Assembly (NCBI GenBank): GCA_030737875.1
Contig: CM060909.1
Location: 31,981,159 to 32,045,158, forward strand
Direction of reading: 5' to 3'
DNA: 64,000 nucleotides
Source of the DNA: Allium sativum
Taxonomy: Eukaryota; Streptophyta; Magnoliopsida; Asparagales; Amaryllidaceae
Part shown: one piece after another, positions 23,482 to 34,825 of the stretch
Position numbering within the stretch: position 1 is the stretch's first letter
Layout: the number at the start of each line of letters is the position of its first letter
The notes under the pieces: model-generated
Database searches by the model: none
Told to the model about the DNA's origin: nothing
Seen by the model: the letters and a program-made list of their open reading frames with translations, nothing else
Made by a program: the position numbers and the translations under genes

Positions 23482-23669
23482 CTAAAGAGACAAGGACAAG
23501 GATAGAAGGAAGGAACTTCTAGAGGGCAAGCTAATGTTCTCATAGCTGGTGGACAGGATAGGGGTAGGAAAGTTTCCGTCGAAGGATTGATTTCTATTTC
23601 TGATCATCCAGTTAGGATTCTTTTTCCGGTGCTTCGCATTCTTTTATATCTGATTCTTTAGTTGAGTCT

Positions 23670-23930
23670 ATGCACCTAGATACTAGTATGGTTTTGGATC
23701 CCGTTATTGTCTCAAACCCCAATGGAGGTATGACTCATTTATCGATGATTTGTCGTGGTTTAAGAATCTCTGTGTTAGGTGTCGAGTTTTATTGCGACGC
23801 ATATGTTCTTAATTTCATAAGATACGGTTTAATTCTAGGATGGATGAGTTAACCATATATGGAGCCATTCTAGATTGTGAGAGGAGAGTCGTTAGACTAC
23901 TGACTTGCCATAGAAAGACTCTCGAGATTT
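23670..23930 (+). pseudogene. Retropepsin remnant (gypsy protease)
   Basis: LDTSMV stands where the active-site D-S/T-G-A motif is expected (Gly replaced by Ser). It is followed by DPVIVSNPNGG, GLILGW (normally VILGMDW) and, in another frame, AILDCERRVVRLL. This pattern is the standard plant gypsy protease and its C-terminal flank. Confidence 0.8.
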
Positions 23931-25087
23931 CTTATGACCCCAGAAGGGTCTGTCATGCTTAGTCTCCTAGAACCTCTTGATATATCTATCGATGATTTTC
24001 GATCTGTATCAATAGATGTGAATATCCTGATGTTTTTGATGAGGTTCGGGGTCTAACCCCAAGGCACGAGATTGATTTCCGCATATACTTGGTGGACAAT
24101 GCAAAGTCAGTTGCATTTCTTGTGTGACATATGACTCCTAAAAGAAAAGAGGGAACTTTGTAAGCAAGTAGGGGAGCTATTTGAGAAGAGGTTTGATAGG
24201 TAAATTATATCGGAAAGGGAAAACTATTGAAGACAGTCCTTGAGGAAGCTCATCATTATAAGACGAATATTCATTCAAGAGGCGATAAAGTGTATAGAGT
24301 TCGAGGTAGTGGAGACAAACTTGCGAGAGGAAGTGAAAGTAGAGAAGGAAGCAATGATTGGACGAGTTCCGACTGGCATACTTGGATCAAGGGTTAAGAA
24401 ATTGTGCAACAAAGAAGTGAAGCTAGTAAGAGTGCAATGGGGAAAGGGTCGCGAGATGCTACTTGGGAGGCTGAAGACAAGATTCGCGCTTCATATCCTT
24501 TCCTTTTCAATAATATGTCCTTAACTTCTTTTTCCAAGTTTTGAATTAGTACTTGTATCTATCGTTTGAATAACTCCTATCGATCATGTCTTTAGGTAGA
24601 AAACTAATGAATGTAAACATGTGTTTGAGACATGTTATGTTTGATGGATGCAAGTGGTTGCTAGTGATTTCTCGTGGATGCATATACACACAATAGGCAC
24701 TAGATCGACTCAATCACTTACATATTGCATATTGATGTGCGCATATTTTAAATTTTTATGGATGAAAATGGGCGTATCGTTACATTGATGTTGCGTTTGT
24801 ATGGATAATTGTGCACATATATAGAACTTACATGTATTAGGATAATTTGCATACATTTTGGTTACATAGCACAAACATACATTGCATTAAGGAGGTCAAC
24901 TGAATCAGTGGACCGCCTGATCTTTCGAATTAGTTTACGGACATACACACACACAATTGCATGTGTTCATAAAAGAATTAGAAATTCCTTAAGGACAATG
25001 GATGCTTGTGATTGCTAGATGAATATATGATTGTTGGATGTTAGGATATACATTCTTCTTAACTTAGAGATTTTAGGGATGAAATCC

Positions 25088-25103
25088 TTTGAGTAGGGGA
25101 GAA
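25088..25103 (+). other. Polypurine tract of F
   Basis: Purine-rich GAGTAGGGGAGAA directly abuts the TG of the second LTR, as expected for plus-strand priming. Confidence 0.75.
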
Positions 25104-25415
25104 TGTAACATCCTGAAATTTTAGTGACACTAAAGATGATGAATTAAAGAATAATTAATTCAATATTCAGAATTAAGGGAAACAGACTGTGCCATTGCGT
25201 CGGTCACGAAATTCTTGCCAAGATAAACACTAGTTTGCTTAAAATGGACTTCGTATGAAGAAGTTATTAAGGTTTGAAGTTTGTATACATATAAGGAGCT
25301 TATATGTGTATATATATATGTATTAAATAAATATATCCAGAAAATTCGAAAATCAGTTCAAAAATCAAAATTCGCAAGGCGGGAGTTTGAGTGGGAATTT
25401 TGTCCATTGGGGGTC

Positions 25416-25508
25416 GACCTAGGGGTCAACCCACCAACCAGAGGGTCGACCCACCCGAAGGGACGTCGACCTAGGGGTCGACCTACCTGAAGGGGTGTCG
25501 ACCCACCC
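25416..25508. promoter_or_regulatory. GGTCGACC cluster, second F LTR
   Basis: Counterpart of the cluster at 18898-19012. Individual sites have drifted (GGTCGACC, GGTCAACC, CGTCGACC) but spacing and number are similar. Confidence 0.5.
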
Positions 25509-25571
25509 ATGGCATTGGAAACTTCTTTTTGAACTAGGACGATTTTGGAGTTAGATTCGTTGGTTCTACGC

Positions 25572-25581
25572 TATATAAAGG
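25572..25581 (+). promoter_or_regulatory. TATA box of second F LTR
   Basis: TATATAAAGG in the same context as at 19074. Confidence 0.6.
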
Positions 25582-28500
25582 ACCCTAAATCTAGGTTTTA
25601 TTCATCTAAAAATGGTGGTGGTGGCGGAGCTCTGCTGCAATGTAGATTGAATGGCCTAGTCTTCTCCAAAACCAATTCAGCAAGCATTATACAAATTCAA
25701 CGATTGTTACAAAAAATTCAACGTGTTCTACGCAGTAATTTGGATCCATTTCCTTAGATCTATTCACTGTGAGTTCATGTTATTTTTAGATCTGAATATT
25801 TATATAGTAATCGTGATATGTATATAAAAACTAGATCTTGAATCGGTGCCTAATCAGTTCTATTATGACATATTCCTCTGATCTACTCTTATATGCTTAC
25901 ATCGTCACCAAGTCTAATCTTGTCATAATATGTCCATTCAGTTTTTATCCCTATTTCTACCATTATGTTAGTGATTCGTTATTATGCCTGTTATGATTCT
26001 CTTTCCTCCCTCTTTTCCCTTTTATTTTTATATAGCCAGGTTACCTTCGAGCCTAGGCCTAACGCTGAAAGATGCGAACGTGTGAAATTGGGAACGGTTG
26101 GGAAAGACATAAATGGGGGCATAATTGGTATTGGAAATTATGAATATAAATTTGGGCATAAAATTGGAAAATATACGAATATGGATTTGGGGGACATATT
26201 GGATAATATGAATATGAAGCTAGGCATATATTGGAAAGTAGGTGAACATGAATTTGAGTAAAATTTGCATTGGAATGTGTAAATATTGATTAAGGGTATA
26301 AGTTGGAACATATGTAATTATGAAATTAGGCATAGATTGTGACATATGCAAATGTCAATTTGGGGCATAAACTGCAACACATGTGAATATTGATTTAGGG
26401 CATGGAAACCTATAATTGTAAATATGAATTGAAAGGGGGCATGAAAGTCTATAATCAAAATAGGGAAATTTATCTATATATGCCTAAAATCGTGGAACCG
26501 CATTAACGCTTAGATACGAAGTTAGGTTGCATTAGTGGTGGAAGTCTGCCTGGACCCAACCGGCATATCCAGCAGCCACTGATGTTGAAAATAATGTGAG
26601 AGGTCTAAGTGCGCAAATACGAGACATGCTCAAACACGAGATTAAGCCCAATTTGTGGAATAAGTCTACCTGGACCCGACCGGTATATCCAGTATCCACA
26701 AATGGCAGGCTTAATGTGGGAGGTCTAGCATACTGTAACCATAATTGAAAATATCGTAATAAATCTTGAATACTTAACCTAGTTGAATCCATAGGGATTG
26801 TATGAATATAAACTAAAGTTTGGGTTAAGTAAAATTGGGTGATCAGTGGGTGGGTTAAGTAAATCGGAGGGGGTGGGTAATATTTACGTATATGCCCATA
26901 AACTTAACCCGATAAGATTATGTAATTAAAGACACCTAGTGGTATACATAACCGGTAGAAATAATAAAGTTATGTAACTAAAAGACACCGTTTAGGGTAA
27001 GCATAACTTGTAAGGAAATGAGACAACTTGTGTAATAAGATAAGAGGTACTTAATTATAAACTAAGCAGTCAAAAAGTCTAGAACCTGGTGATGTGAATA
27101 ACATGTTTAGGCTTGTCCTAGGGACAAGCGGAAATTATAACATAGGTTATAATTAATGGGTTGAGAAACTTGTTAATGGGCTTTAGTTAAGAAAACTAAG
27201 TTAATAAGTGAACAACGCTAAGTTGTTGAGACAGTGTAAATTGAATTTATGAATAAATGAGAAAGGATGAGGAAAATTTATGAAATGATATAAGTTATAT
27301 TTAATCATTGACATGTTAAAAAGGAAACATGTAAAATGAGATGTACTTAATTACACATTAAATAAAAAATGTTATTGTAACTATGGAATTAGAATATGAA
27401 AATATAAAAGGGATAGTGGATTATAGACGGTTGGCCACAATCTAGAGAATAACATGTTATGGGCTTATTAATGAACTTAAAGGGGTTAAGTTATATATCC
27501 AAAATTAGTAAGCAAGAGGAACTTTTTAACTAGATTAAGAATTCAATATGAATGGGAATAACCAAGTTAAATGGAAACCGAGGAGGAAAAGCAACGCGTA
27601 ATAGAATGATTAGACATAGGGTCTAATAACACGTTAAAGTAAGGCGCTTGGACCAGTCCGCATGTTTGAGGGTGAATAACCTAACGGGGTAGATCATCGA
27701 GGTGTTATAAGGCACGAGGGGAGCGTACATTCATGTGATTGTTTTGACGGCTCCAAAGGACTGGAAGCGGAAGCACGCGGCTTCCTGAGGTAAGTATGGT
27801 GCTCCTAGTAGTCCTCTGTGCGGTGACAGATGTCTTAGGCTGTGCTCATAGAGGTTGGGTCTACGCCTAACTACTAGGTGGGTGGACCTTAACTGTAGAT
27901 GTAGCTATGCAGACAGAATGTTGTGACGAGGTGACACCAACGTGGTTCGGTGGTTTCCTCACGAGGAGGCAGAGGGTCGCGACCAACAAGGATAGTAGAT
28001 CATCGGATACCCGTCAACAACAGTCAGCGGGATGCGAAAAGACTAGAGATAAACCCAAGATACTATTTCACCTTTCACTATCGAGGTACAGGGTTGAGGG
28101 AAGACGCCACATGGATGTTTAGATTGGTTGATATTAGGGGCAGTCGATTAGCTCTTGTAGCCTTAACTAGTTGAGGGTAGGGCCGAGGTGGGGCCATAGC
28201 CACCATGGAAAACAGACCCTAGGAATATCTGTATTTGGAGGCTCTTAAAGGAAGGCCTATACAGGTATGGAAAAGCTCTCTGCCGAATTCCCTGTTTCTT
28301 GTTTAGCCCCGCCGCGGAACTCGGTGCACATTAGAGGATGTGCGATTGAGGCATCGAGCTACAATTACAGTACATACATGGGATAGTCTAGATACATGCA
28401 TATCTTCTCTAGGTGGTGTATCGTAGACTAGAGGGCATTATTCCGATAAGGAATCTGATTCGATCGATGGTGGCAGTCCGTACGCTTACGTAGCATAGTA

Positions 28501-29385
28501 ATGACAAATATATGCGGAACGTAACATTGTTATATAGAGATCTGTACGTCACTCTAGCGTAGGATTAGGGATTGCGTTCATTACGGTGGAGACCGTGTGA
28601 GTGGGATACCTTCGGGTGTATCTCAATATTGAGAGATAGCTACATATATTGTATTAGGTGAATCCATGGGAAAGTAAATGGGTATGATGCGCGGATAAGT
28701 CTTGAGTTCTACTAACCCAAGTTACCTAATAATCAAGCAAATGTAATGGAACGATATTAGTAGGGATTATTCTATTTCTGATATACTAGTATCGGTGTGG
28801 TGCAGAGAAATGTATTTAAGAAGAGCAATATATCATGTTCATCTTATCTTGCGCAGTTCATACTTATCCTTGTCCTTGTTATTGTTATTGTTATCTTGTA
28901 CTTCCAGTTTTTATATACCTGCCATGATACTTTTATTTATTTATATTTAAAAGTAACTGGACTCGCTAGAATTTATGTATGATCCTTTTTGTTTCCTCGT
29001 CTCTCTCTTCCATTTCCCCCTAGGTTCTCAGGGTGGAAGTGCTTAGAGTTGATTTGGATTCTTTTAGCTTAGCTTGGATTTTGGATATAGATGTACTACT
29101 TTGACTTCTTGTCAACTCTCTTATAGTTTTGCAAGGGAAATATGGTTTTATACCTTTGTACTTTGATATTTGTGGCAAGATAAATTATTAATGTAATTGG
29201 TTACTTCAAGCCTACGATGTAAACTCTGTATTTGGGACCATGATGTTTTGATTTAAATAAAGATTTTAATTCCGCTGCTATTTTCATGTCTTTCTTGTGA
29301 TATTATGTTCTTATTTACCTATAAAGCTTCACGGAACTTAATGCATTCCCTTAGTGAGTGACATTAATAGACGTGGGGTGTCACA

Positions 29386-30336
29386 TTTGGTATCAGAGCA
29401 TATGGTTATAAGATCAGATATAATATTTTGAAAATGGTTTTTAAAAAGGTCTCAAAAAAAAGTATTTTAAAATAAAAAGTCTGTTTTTGAAAAGCATATT
29501 TCTGAAAACCATAAATACCATTTCGATTCTCCGCTTGATTCCTTTTCCTTTTTGCTCGGGGAACCATTTCTTCCCGAAAGGTTATCCCTATTTCGGCATG
29601 GTTCTATAGGCATGTTAAAAATACGGTACATGTCAAAGGGAAAAGAAGTGCCCAACCTCCATCTTTAGCCGCAGAGGTTTCACCTATGGCTTATTTTCTT
29701 TCAAGCCTCGTAAGGATTTCCGTGCGATGGAGGCAACTTTCTAGAGACTAGTTAGCATGTGGAAAAAAGGAGGATAAGCGAGTTGGGGCTAAGGAGCACA
29801 ACCCAAAGATGAAAGAAAATGATAGCTTAAGAAGGAAATATGGATGAAAGTAATAACGAGGAAATACCATAACTTCATAATGGTGGGTCATCTGAAAAAG
29901 GACTGCAGAAAAAGGAAAGGTGTTGTTACCACTTGGTAAGACGAGTCACCTTATTCAGGAGTGCCCAAAGAGACAAGGACAAGGACAGATGGCAGGAACT
30001 TCTAGGGGGCAAGCTAATGTTCTCATAGCTGGTGGACAGGATGTGGGTAGGAAAGTTTCCATCGAAGGATTAATTTCTATTTCTAATCATCCCGTTAGGA
30101 TTCTTTTTATGGCACTTCACATTCTTTTATATCTGATTCTTTAGTTAAGTCTCTACACCTAGATACTAGTATGGTTTTGGATCCCGTTATTTTCTCAAAC
30201 CCAGTGGAGGTACGACTCATTTATCGATGATTTGTCGGGGTTTAAGAACCTCTGTGTTAGGTGTCGAGTTTGATTGCGACGCATATGTTCTTTATTTCAT
30301 AAGATACGGTTTAATTCTCGGATGGATGGGTTAACC
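29386..30336 (+). pseudogene. Second gypsy F internal region, cut by a CACTA element
   Basis: It repeats the start of the first internal region: primer-binding site TGGTATCAGAGC (29388-29399), zinc-knuckle relic with GHLKKDCRKRKG (about 29886), and protease relic up to GATGGATGGGTTAACC at 30336. The first copy continues ...GAGTTAACCATATATGG (about 23846-23862), so the copy at 22900 shows the uninterrupted site. The remainder should lie beyond the right edge of the window. Confidence 0.85.
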
Positions 30337-30972
30337 CACTACAACAAAAACATCATATTACAACTTTAATTTTACAACAGTGGTAAAAGCACTGTTGTAA
30401 TAAATGTTTTTTACAACTTTTTTCCAGAAAAGTTGTAATAAACTTATTTTTAACAACTATGTTATTTTGACAGTTGTAATAAAAGCCTATCACAACTTTT
30501 ATTTTTTGACTGTTGTAATATATGTCTATATTTTAATATAATTAACAACTAATAATTAATATTTAATACATTTATATTGATTATTTATAATTAATAACTA
30601 ATAATTACTATTAATAATCAATTAGGAAGTAATAATTAATAATCAATCCATTATATTTAATACTTAGCAATTAAGAAGAATAATTAAAAAATAGTTAATA
30701 TTACATAATTATTATTATTTATTAATATTTGACAATTATTAGTGATAATAATTTCTAATAAAAATGAATACATTATAATATATACTCAATATTAATACTT
30801 AAGAATCGTAATTAATCAAAACATTAATACTTTTGAAGTGATATTTAGTGCTTAATAATTATTTTTAAATGATTAATATTTAAAACTAATAATTAATTAA
30901 TAATCAATAACTAATAAAATATTTAATAATTCAGAATTAACAAGAGATATTAATAATTAAGAAGTAATATTT
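30337..30972 (+). mobile_element. CACTA (En/Spm-type) transposon terminus
   Basis: It begins CACTACAACAAAAACATCA exactly where the F protease sequence breaks, consistent with insertion after TTAACC and an ACC target duplication. Subterminal repeats of the TACAACTTTT/AAAAGTTGTAA kind follow to about 30525 and form perfect hairpins, for example ACAACAGTG/CACTGTTGT and TTACAACTTTT/AAAAGTTGTAA. The rest to 30972 is AT-rich ATTAATAAT-like sequence. No transposase is seen; the other end is outside the window or lost. Confidence 0.8.
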
Positions 30973-31262
30973 TGTAATGACCCGCATTGTTAGCCATGGA
31001 ATAATTAATTAATTTAATTATTTAAATAGTGATTTAGGAATTTAATCGCCGTTTAATTAAAATAAAGTGAATATTTATTTATTTAAATAATAGAGTAATA
31101 TATTTAATTCAGAAATAATCAAAAATATTGGAAATCACAATATTCTGTGAACCGGGTCGTCCATTAGATTTAATTCAGCTTAGAGTTGAATTATATTGAC
31201 GAATATATTCAATCGATGACAGTTTGAACGTATAATTATAATATAATTAAAACAGAGCTTGA

Positions 31263-31457
31263 AATGGCGCGGCAGTTCGCTATTTGGCGAATCGAACTTC
31301 AACTGAATGTACAGGATTCGTTTTAAGCCGGATTTCTGTGAAACAAGAAACGTGTGGAGCTGGTGGAGTATATCTTTCTAGTGGAAGAGAAAAATCGGGA
31401 TTTCGTCGGGTAGATTTTGAGTTATGTCCAAATCAAAATTCAGAAAAGTCGCTGTAG
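31263..31457 (+). repeat. Conserved LTR block, X copy 1
   Basis: Starts AATGGCGCGGCAGTTCGC and ends AAAAGTCGCTGTAG. It is one of ten copies of the block in the window. Confidence 0.75.
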
Positions 31458-32055
31458 AATTCCTTTATATTTTGCAACGCTTTATTTACGTTATAAAAAG
31501 GTTTTTCGATATAAACTGAATATCGTTAAATCTAAAATCTGAAATATCAAACTGTAAATTCTGATATGATATTCTGGAGCTGTACGATATCATATGTGAA
31601 GATATACGATAATATTAATTTATTAATATTTAATTTAATTATATTTAAATATATTTATATATTTAAATGGGTCATCCAGAGCTTTAAAAATAGCCGGTTT
31701 TGCAAACGAAGTCGGAATTCGACGAAACCCGTTTTGTTGGATCCGCAATATCAAATAGTTGTTAGATTTCCAGTTTCATGATTTTTAGAGTCACTGTGTG
31801 GTCGTACGGATTTTTAGAGTGAGAAACAGTCGATATTTTGACGGTTAAAAATACACTGTGTGAGCATACAGACTCGGAATTCGACGAAACCAGTTTCGTT
31901 GGGACCGTAATGTCGAACTCTAGCTACATGTACGGTTTCGTAATTTTTGGGCATCGTGTGTGATCACATGGATTTTTAGAAGTCAGAAACGAATATAAAG
32001 GATTAAATAAAATATTAAAATATTAATATAAAAATATCTAGATATTTGTGCTTGC

Positions 32056-32063
32056 TATAAATA
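32056..32063 (+). promoter_or_regulatory. TATA box, X copy 1
   Basis: TATAAATA followed by CCCCCC and a CTTAACCCTTAAAAACC stretch, a plausible transcription start region for the LTR. Confidence 0.55.
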
Positions 32064-33205
32064 CCCCCCTTAACCCTTAAAAACCTAATTCACCTCATTC
32101 AAAAGTCAAGGCAAAATCAGCCGTGACTTATCTCCTTTCCAGAAAATGAATTCCACTTTCAAAAATTCATAACAAAGGAAAAAAAATCTAAAAATCCAAA
32201 AGCTTATATATTATGGATCACGGGATGGTTCTCTTCAATCTGGTGTAGCCATTGGGGTGTGCGACGCAGCATAGAGGAGCTCGACAGTTTTACAGTGGAC
32301 ATTGGTCTTGCTGGGGTTGGGTATTCCATGGTATTGGAGTGTTGTTGTTCGAATCGGAGGTTATATTTGGATTGAGAGAATGGAGTTGGGTTTGTTGGCA
32401 GAATTTTGGTGGATTCGATGATGGTGATTGTCGCGGCCTGGAGGTATGGGCTGATCGACGGAAATCTTGTTGCAGCGTCGAGTGGAGCACGGAGGGGTGG
32501 AGATGGTAGAGGATGGAAGGAAGAATTAAATGGTGAAACTCTTTTTCCAATTCATGAAGTATGGGATGAGCTTTTGGAGTGGGAGTTCGTGAATTTGGTG
32601 TTGAAGAGGAGCAGCTTTCGGTCTGTTGATTTGGGGAAGATAAAGCAATGGGCAGGCTGGGTTTAAGTTAAAGGGTATTGAGCCAGTCAAGGGTAAAGCC
32701 CAACTTTAAATTTAAATATAGTTTTAATTTAAATTTAAAATAGTATCTTATCTTGTATAAACCATATCTTGATCATACAATATCAGATTGACGAACCGTA
32801 AGTTGCGTTGGGATCGTATGGACGGGAGCAACACAATGAGACTGACCGGGAGTGAATCCGAGCCCGTTACAATTTATAGCAAAATAAATTGTCCGTCTAA
32901 ATCAAAGACAATTATCGTTAATTAACAATGATAGTCCAATGTGAGTAAAACTCACCAACTCTGTACAGTTCTATATTTACAACGTATTCTTAGAACTGTT
33001 AAATATTGTCTGTTTGACTGTGTGTTGACTGTTTGATTGAACTGCTAGTCAGTTAGTAGAAGTTATATATATATCTGTATGTATATATATATATATCTAA
33101 ACCGTTAAATATTTATATGTTGATTCTGTTTATCAGAATATTTCACATCGATGTGAATCGATCTTAATTGTATTGTCTAACACTGTGATGCAGGGGAACA
33201 GGTTG

Positions 33206-33227
33206 GAGGAATCCGACTGGATTCCTC
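33206..33227. repeat. Conserved GAGGAATCC hairpin in X
   Basis: Arms GAGGAATCC/GGATTCCTC around a GACT loop, preceded by GATGCAGGGGAACAGG, which resembles a splice acceptor. Y keeps the same arms with loop AACT (about 41613-41634). Confidence 0.7.
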
Positions 33228-34033
33228 AACATTTATTTTACTGTTTTTCATATATGTTGATGTATGATGTGATATATTATCTGTTATGGATTATATGAGT
33301 TAGAATGATGTTGATCATTGTTATTCGATATTTTAATATCATAAAAGACCCTGGGATGTAGAAAAGGAATATTTCAATGTATATTGAAATATAAAGGAAT
33401 TTTTTAAATCAATCAATTTTATAAAAGGAAATATTTTGAAAATAAAGTATTTATAAAATCATAGGATTTTATAAAGAGGAATATTTATTGGAAAATAAAT
33501 AGAATAATTAAAAAAGGAATTTATTTATAAATGGAATATTTATAAATAGGAAAATCTTTATAAAGTGGAATATTTATAAAGTGAATTATTTATTTAAGAT
33601 AAATAAGTAAGACATTTTAAATGGATTATTTATTTAGAAAATAAATAGGATAAAGAAAAAGGCATTATTTATAAACAAATAGAGTTTTATAAAGGAAGAT
33701 ATTGGTAAAACAAATATAAAGGAAATTATTTGTAAAACAAATACTATAATGACCCGCATTTTCCAGGGGTATAATTAATTTATTTAATTGTTTAAAATAG
33801 TGATATAGGAAATTTAATCATCGTTAATTAAATAATAAGGAATATTTAATTTAATTAAATAATTAAATAATATATTTAATTCAGAAATAATCAAAAATAT
33901 TGGAAATCACAATATTCTGTGAACCGGGTCGTCCCTTAGATTTAATTCAGCTTAGAGTTGAATTATATTGACGAATATATTCAATCGATGACAGTTTGAA
34001 CGTATAATTATAATATAATTAAAACAGAGCTTG

Positions 34034-34229
34034 AAATGGCGCGGCAGTTCGCTATTTGGCGAATCGAACTTCAACTGAATGTACAGGATTCGTTTTAAGC
34101 CGGATTTCTGTGAAACAAGAAACGTGTGGAGCTGGTGGAGTATATCTTTCTAGTGGAAGAGAAAAATCGGGATTTCGTCGGGTAGATTTTGAGTTATGTC
34201 CAAATCAAAATTCAGAAAAGTCGCTGTAG
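34034..34229 (+). repeat. Conserved LTR block, X copy 2
   Basis: Duplicate of the block at 31263. Confidence 0.75.
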
Positions 34230-34817
34230 AATTCCTTTATATTTTGCAACGCTTTATTTACGTTATAAAAAGGTTTTTCGATATAAACTGAATATCGTTA
34301 AATCTAAAATCTGAAATATCAAACTGTAAATTCTGATATGATATTCTGGAGCTGTACGATATCATATGTGAAGATATACGATAATATTAATTTATTAATA
34401 TTTAATTTAATTATATTTAAATATTTAAATGGGTCATCCAGAGCTTTAAAAATAGCCGGTTTTGCAAACGAAGTCGGAATTCGACGAAACCCGTTTTGTT
34501 GGATCCGCAATATCAAATAGTTGTTAGATTTCCAGTTTCATGATTTTTAGAGTCACTGTGTGGTCGTACGGATTTTTAGAGTGAGAAACAGTCGATATTT
34601 TGACGGTTAAAAATACACTGTGTGAGCATACAGAGTCGGAATTCGACGAAACCAGTTTCGTTGGGACCGTAATGTCGAACTCTAGCTACATGTACGGTTT
34701 CGTAATTTTTGGGCATCGTGTGTGATCACATGGATTTTTAGAAGTCAGAAACGAATATAAAGGATTAAATAAAATATTAAAATATTAATATAAAAATATC
34801 TAGATATTTGTGCTTGC

Positions 34818-34825
34818 TATAAATA
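34818..34825 (+). promoter_or_regulatory. TATA box, X copy 2
   Basis: TATAAATA, same context as at 32056. Confidence 0.5.

Larger units (their letters stand above)
22900..25103 (+). pseudogene. Gypsy F internal region, decayed gag-pol with large deletions
   Basis: In order this shows a primer-binding site (22902-22913); gag zinc knuckles (23378-23481); an aspartic protease remnant (23670-23930); the first stretch of RT (24020-24128, PDVFDEVRGLTPRHEIDF); an integrase N-terminal relic (24233-24300, TVLEEAHHYKTNIHS); and the pol C-terminal end (24370-24525, KKLCNKEVKLVRVQWGKG then ATWEAEDKIRASYPFLF in a shifted frame). The RT core, RNase H and integrase core are deleted. The order protease-RT-integrase is Ty3/gypsy; the C-terminal RKLRNKEV..V.W / EATWE.ED.....YP.LF pattern is typical of plant chromoviruses such as Tekay/Del. 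The element cannot make functional proteins. Confidence 0.9.
25104..29385 (+). mobile_element. Gypsy F LTR, second copy (4282 bp)
   Basis: It starts TGTAACATCCTGAAATTTT and ends GGTGTCACA. It is colinear with the first LTR throughout, with scattered substitutions and small indels. Unusually for a 3' LTR, it is followed after 2 nt by a second primer-binding site and a second internal region, so the structure is LTR-internal-LTR-internal. Confidence 0.85.
30973..33744 (+). mobile_element. LTR X left part, tandem copy 1 (2772 bp)
   Basis: It starts TGTAATGACCCGCATTG in the CACTA DNA; the preceding TATTT (30968-30972) is the candidate target duplication. The first about 120 bp differ from copies 2 and 3, while everything after about 31100 is almost identical to them. 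It contains the conserved block (31263-31457), two direct repeats with GGAATTCGACGAAACC (about 31713 and 31880), TATA box (32056), a GC-richer segment (32220-32670), hairpins at 32941-32955 and 33206-33227, and an AATATTTATA-rich inverted-repeat field (33370-33744). The overlapping short frames at 32252-32666 are identical in all copies only because the DNA was duplicated. I see no gene. Confidence 0.85.

Noticed and set aside
22900..25103. Endogenous pararetrovirus, suggested by Met-tRNA priming and zinc knuckles
   Set aside because: LTRs, target duplications, integrase relics and the gypsy pol order are present, and there is no movement or coat protein pattern.
32252..32666. Open frames repeated identically at 32252, 35015 and 37778 (85-86 aa)
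   Set aside because: They recur because a 2.76-kb LTR segment is triplicated. Overlapping frames on both strands are equally open, composition is odd (Trp/Gly-rich), and there is no family resemblance.
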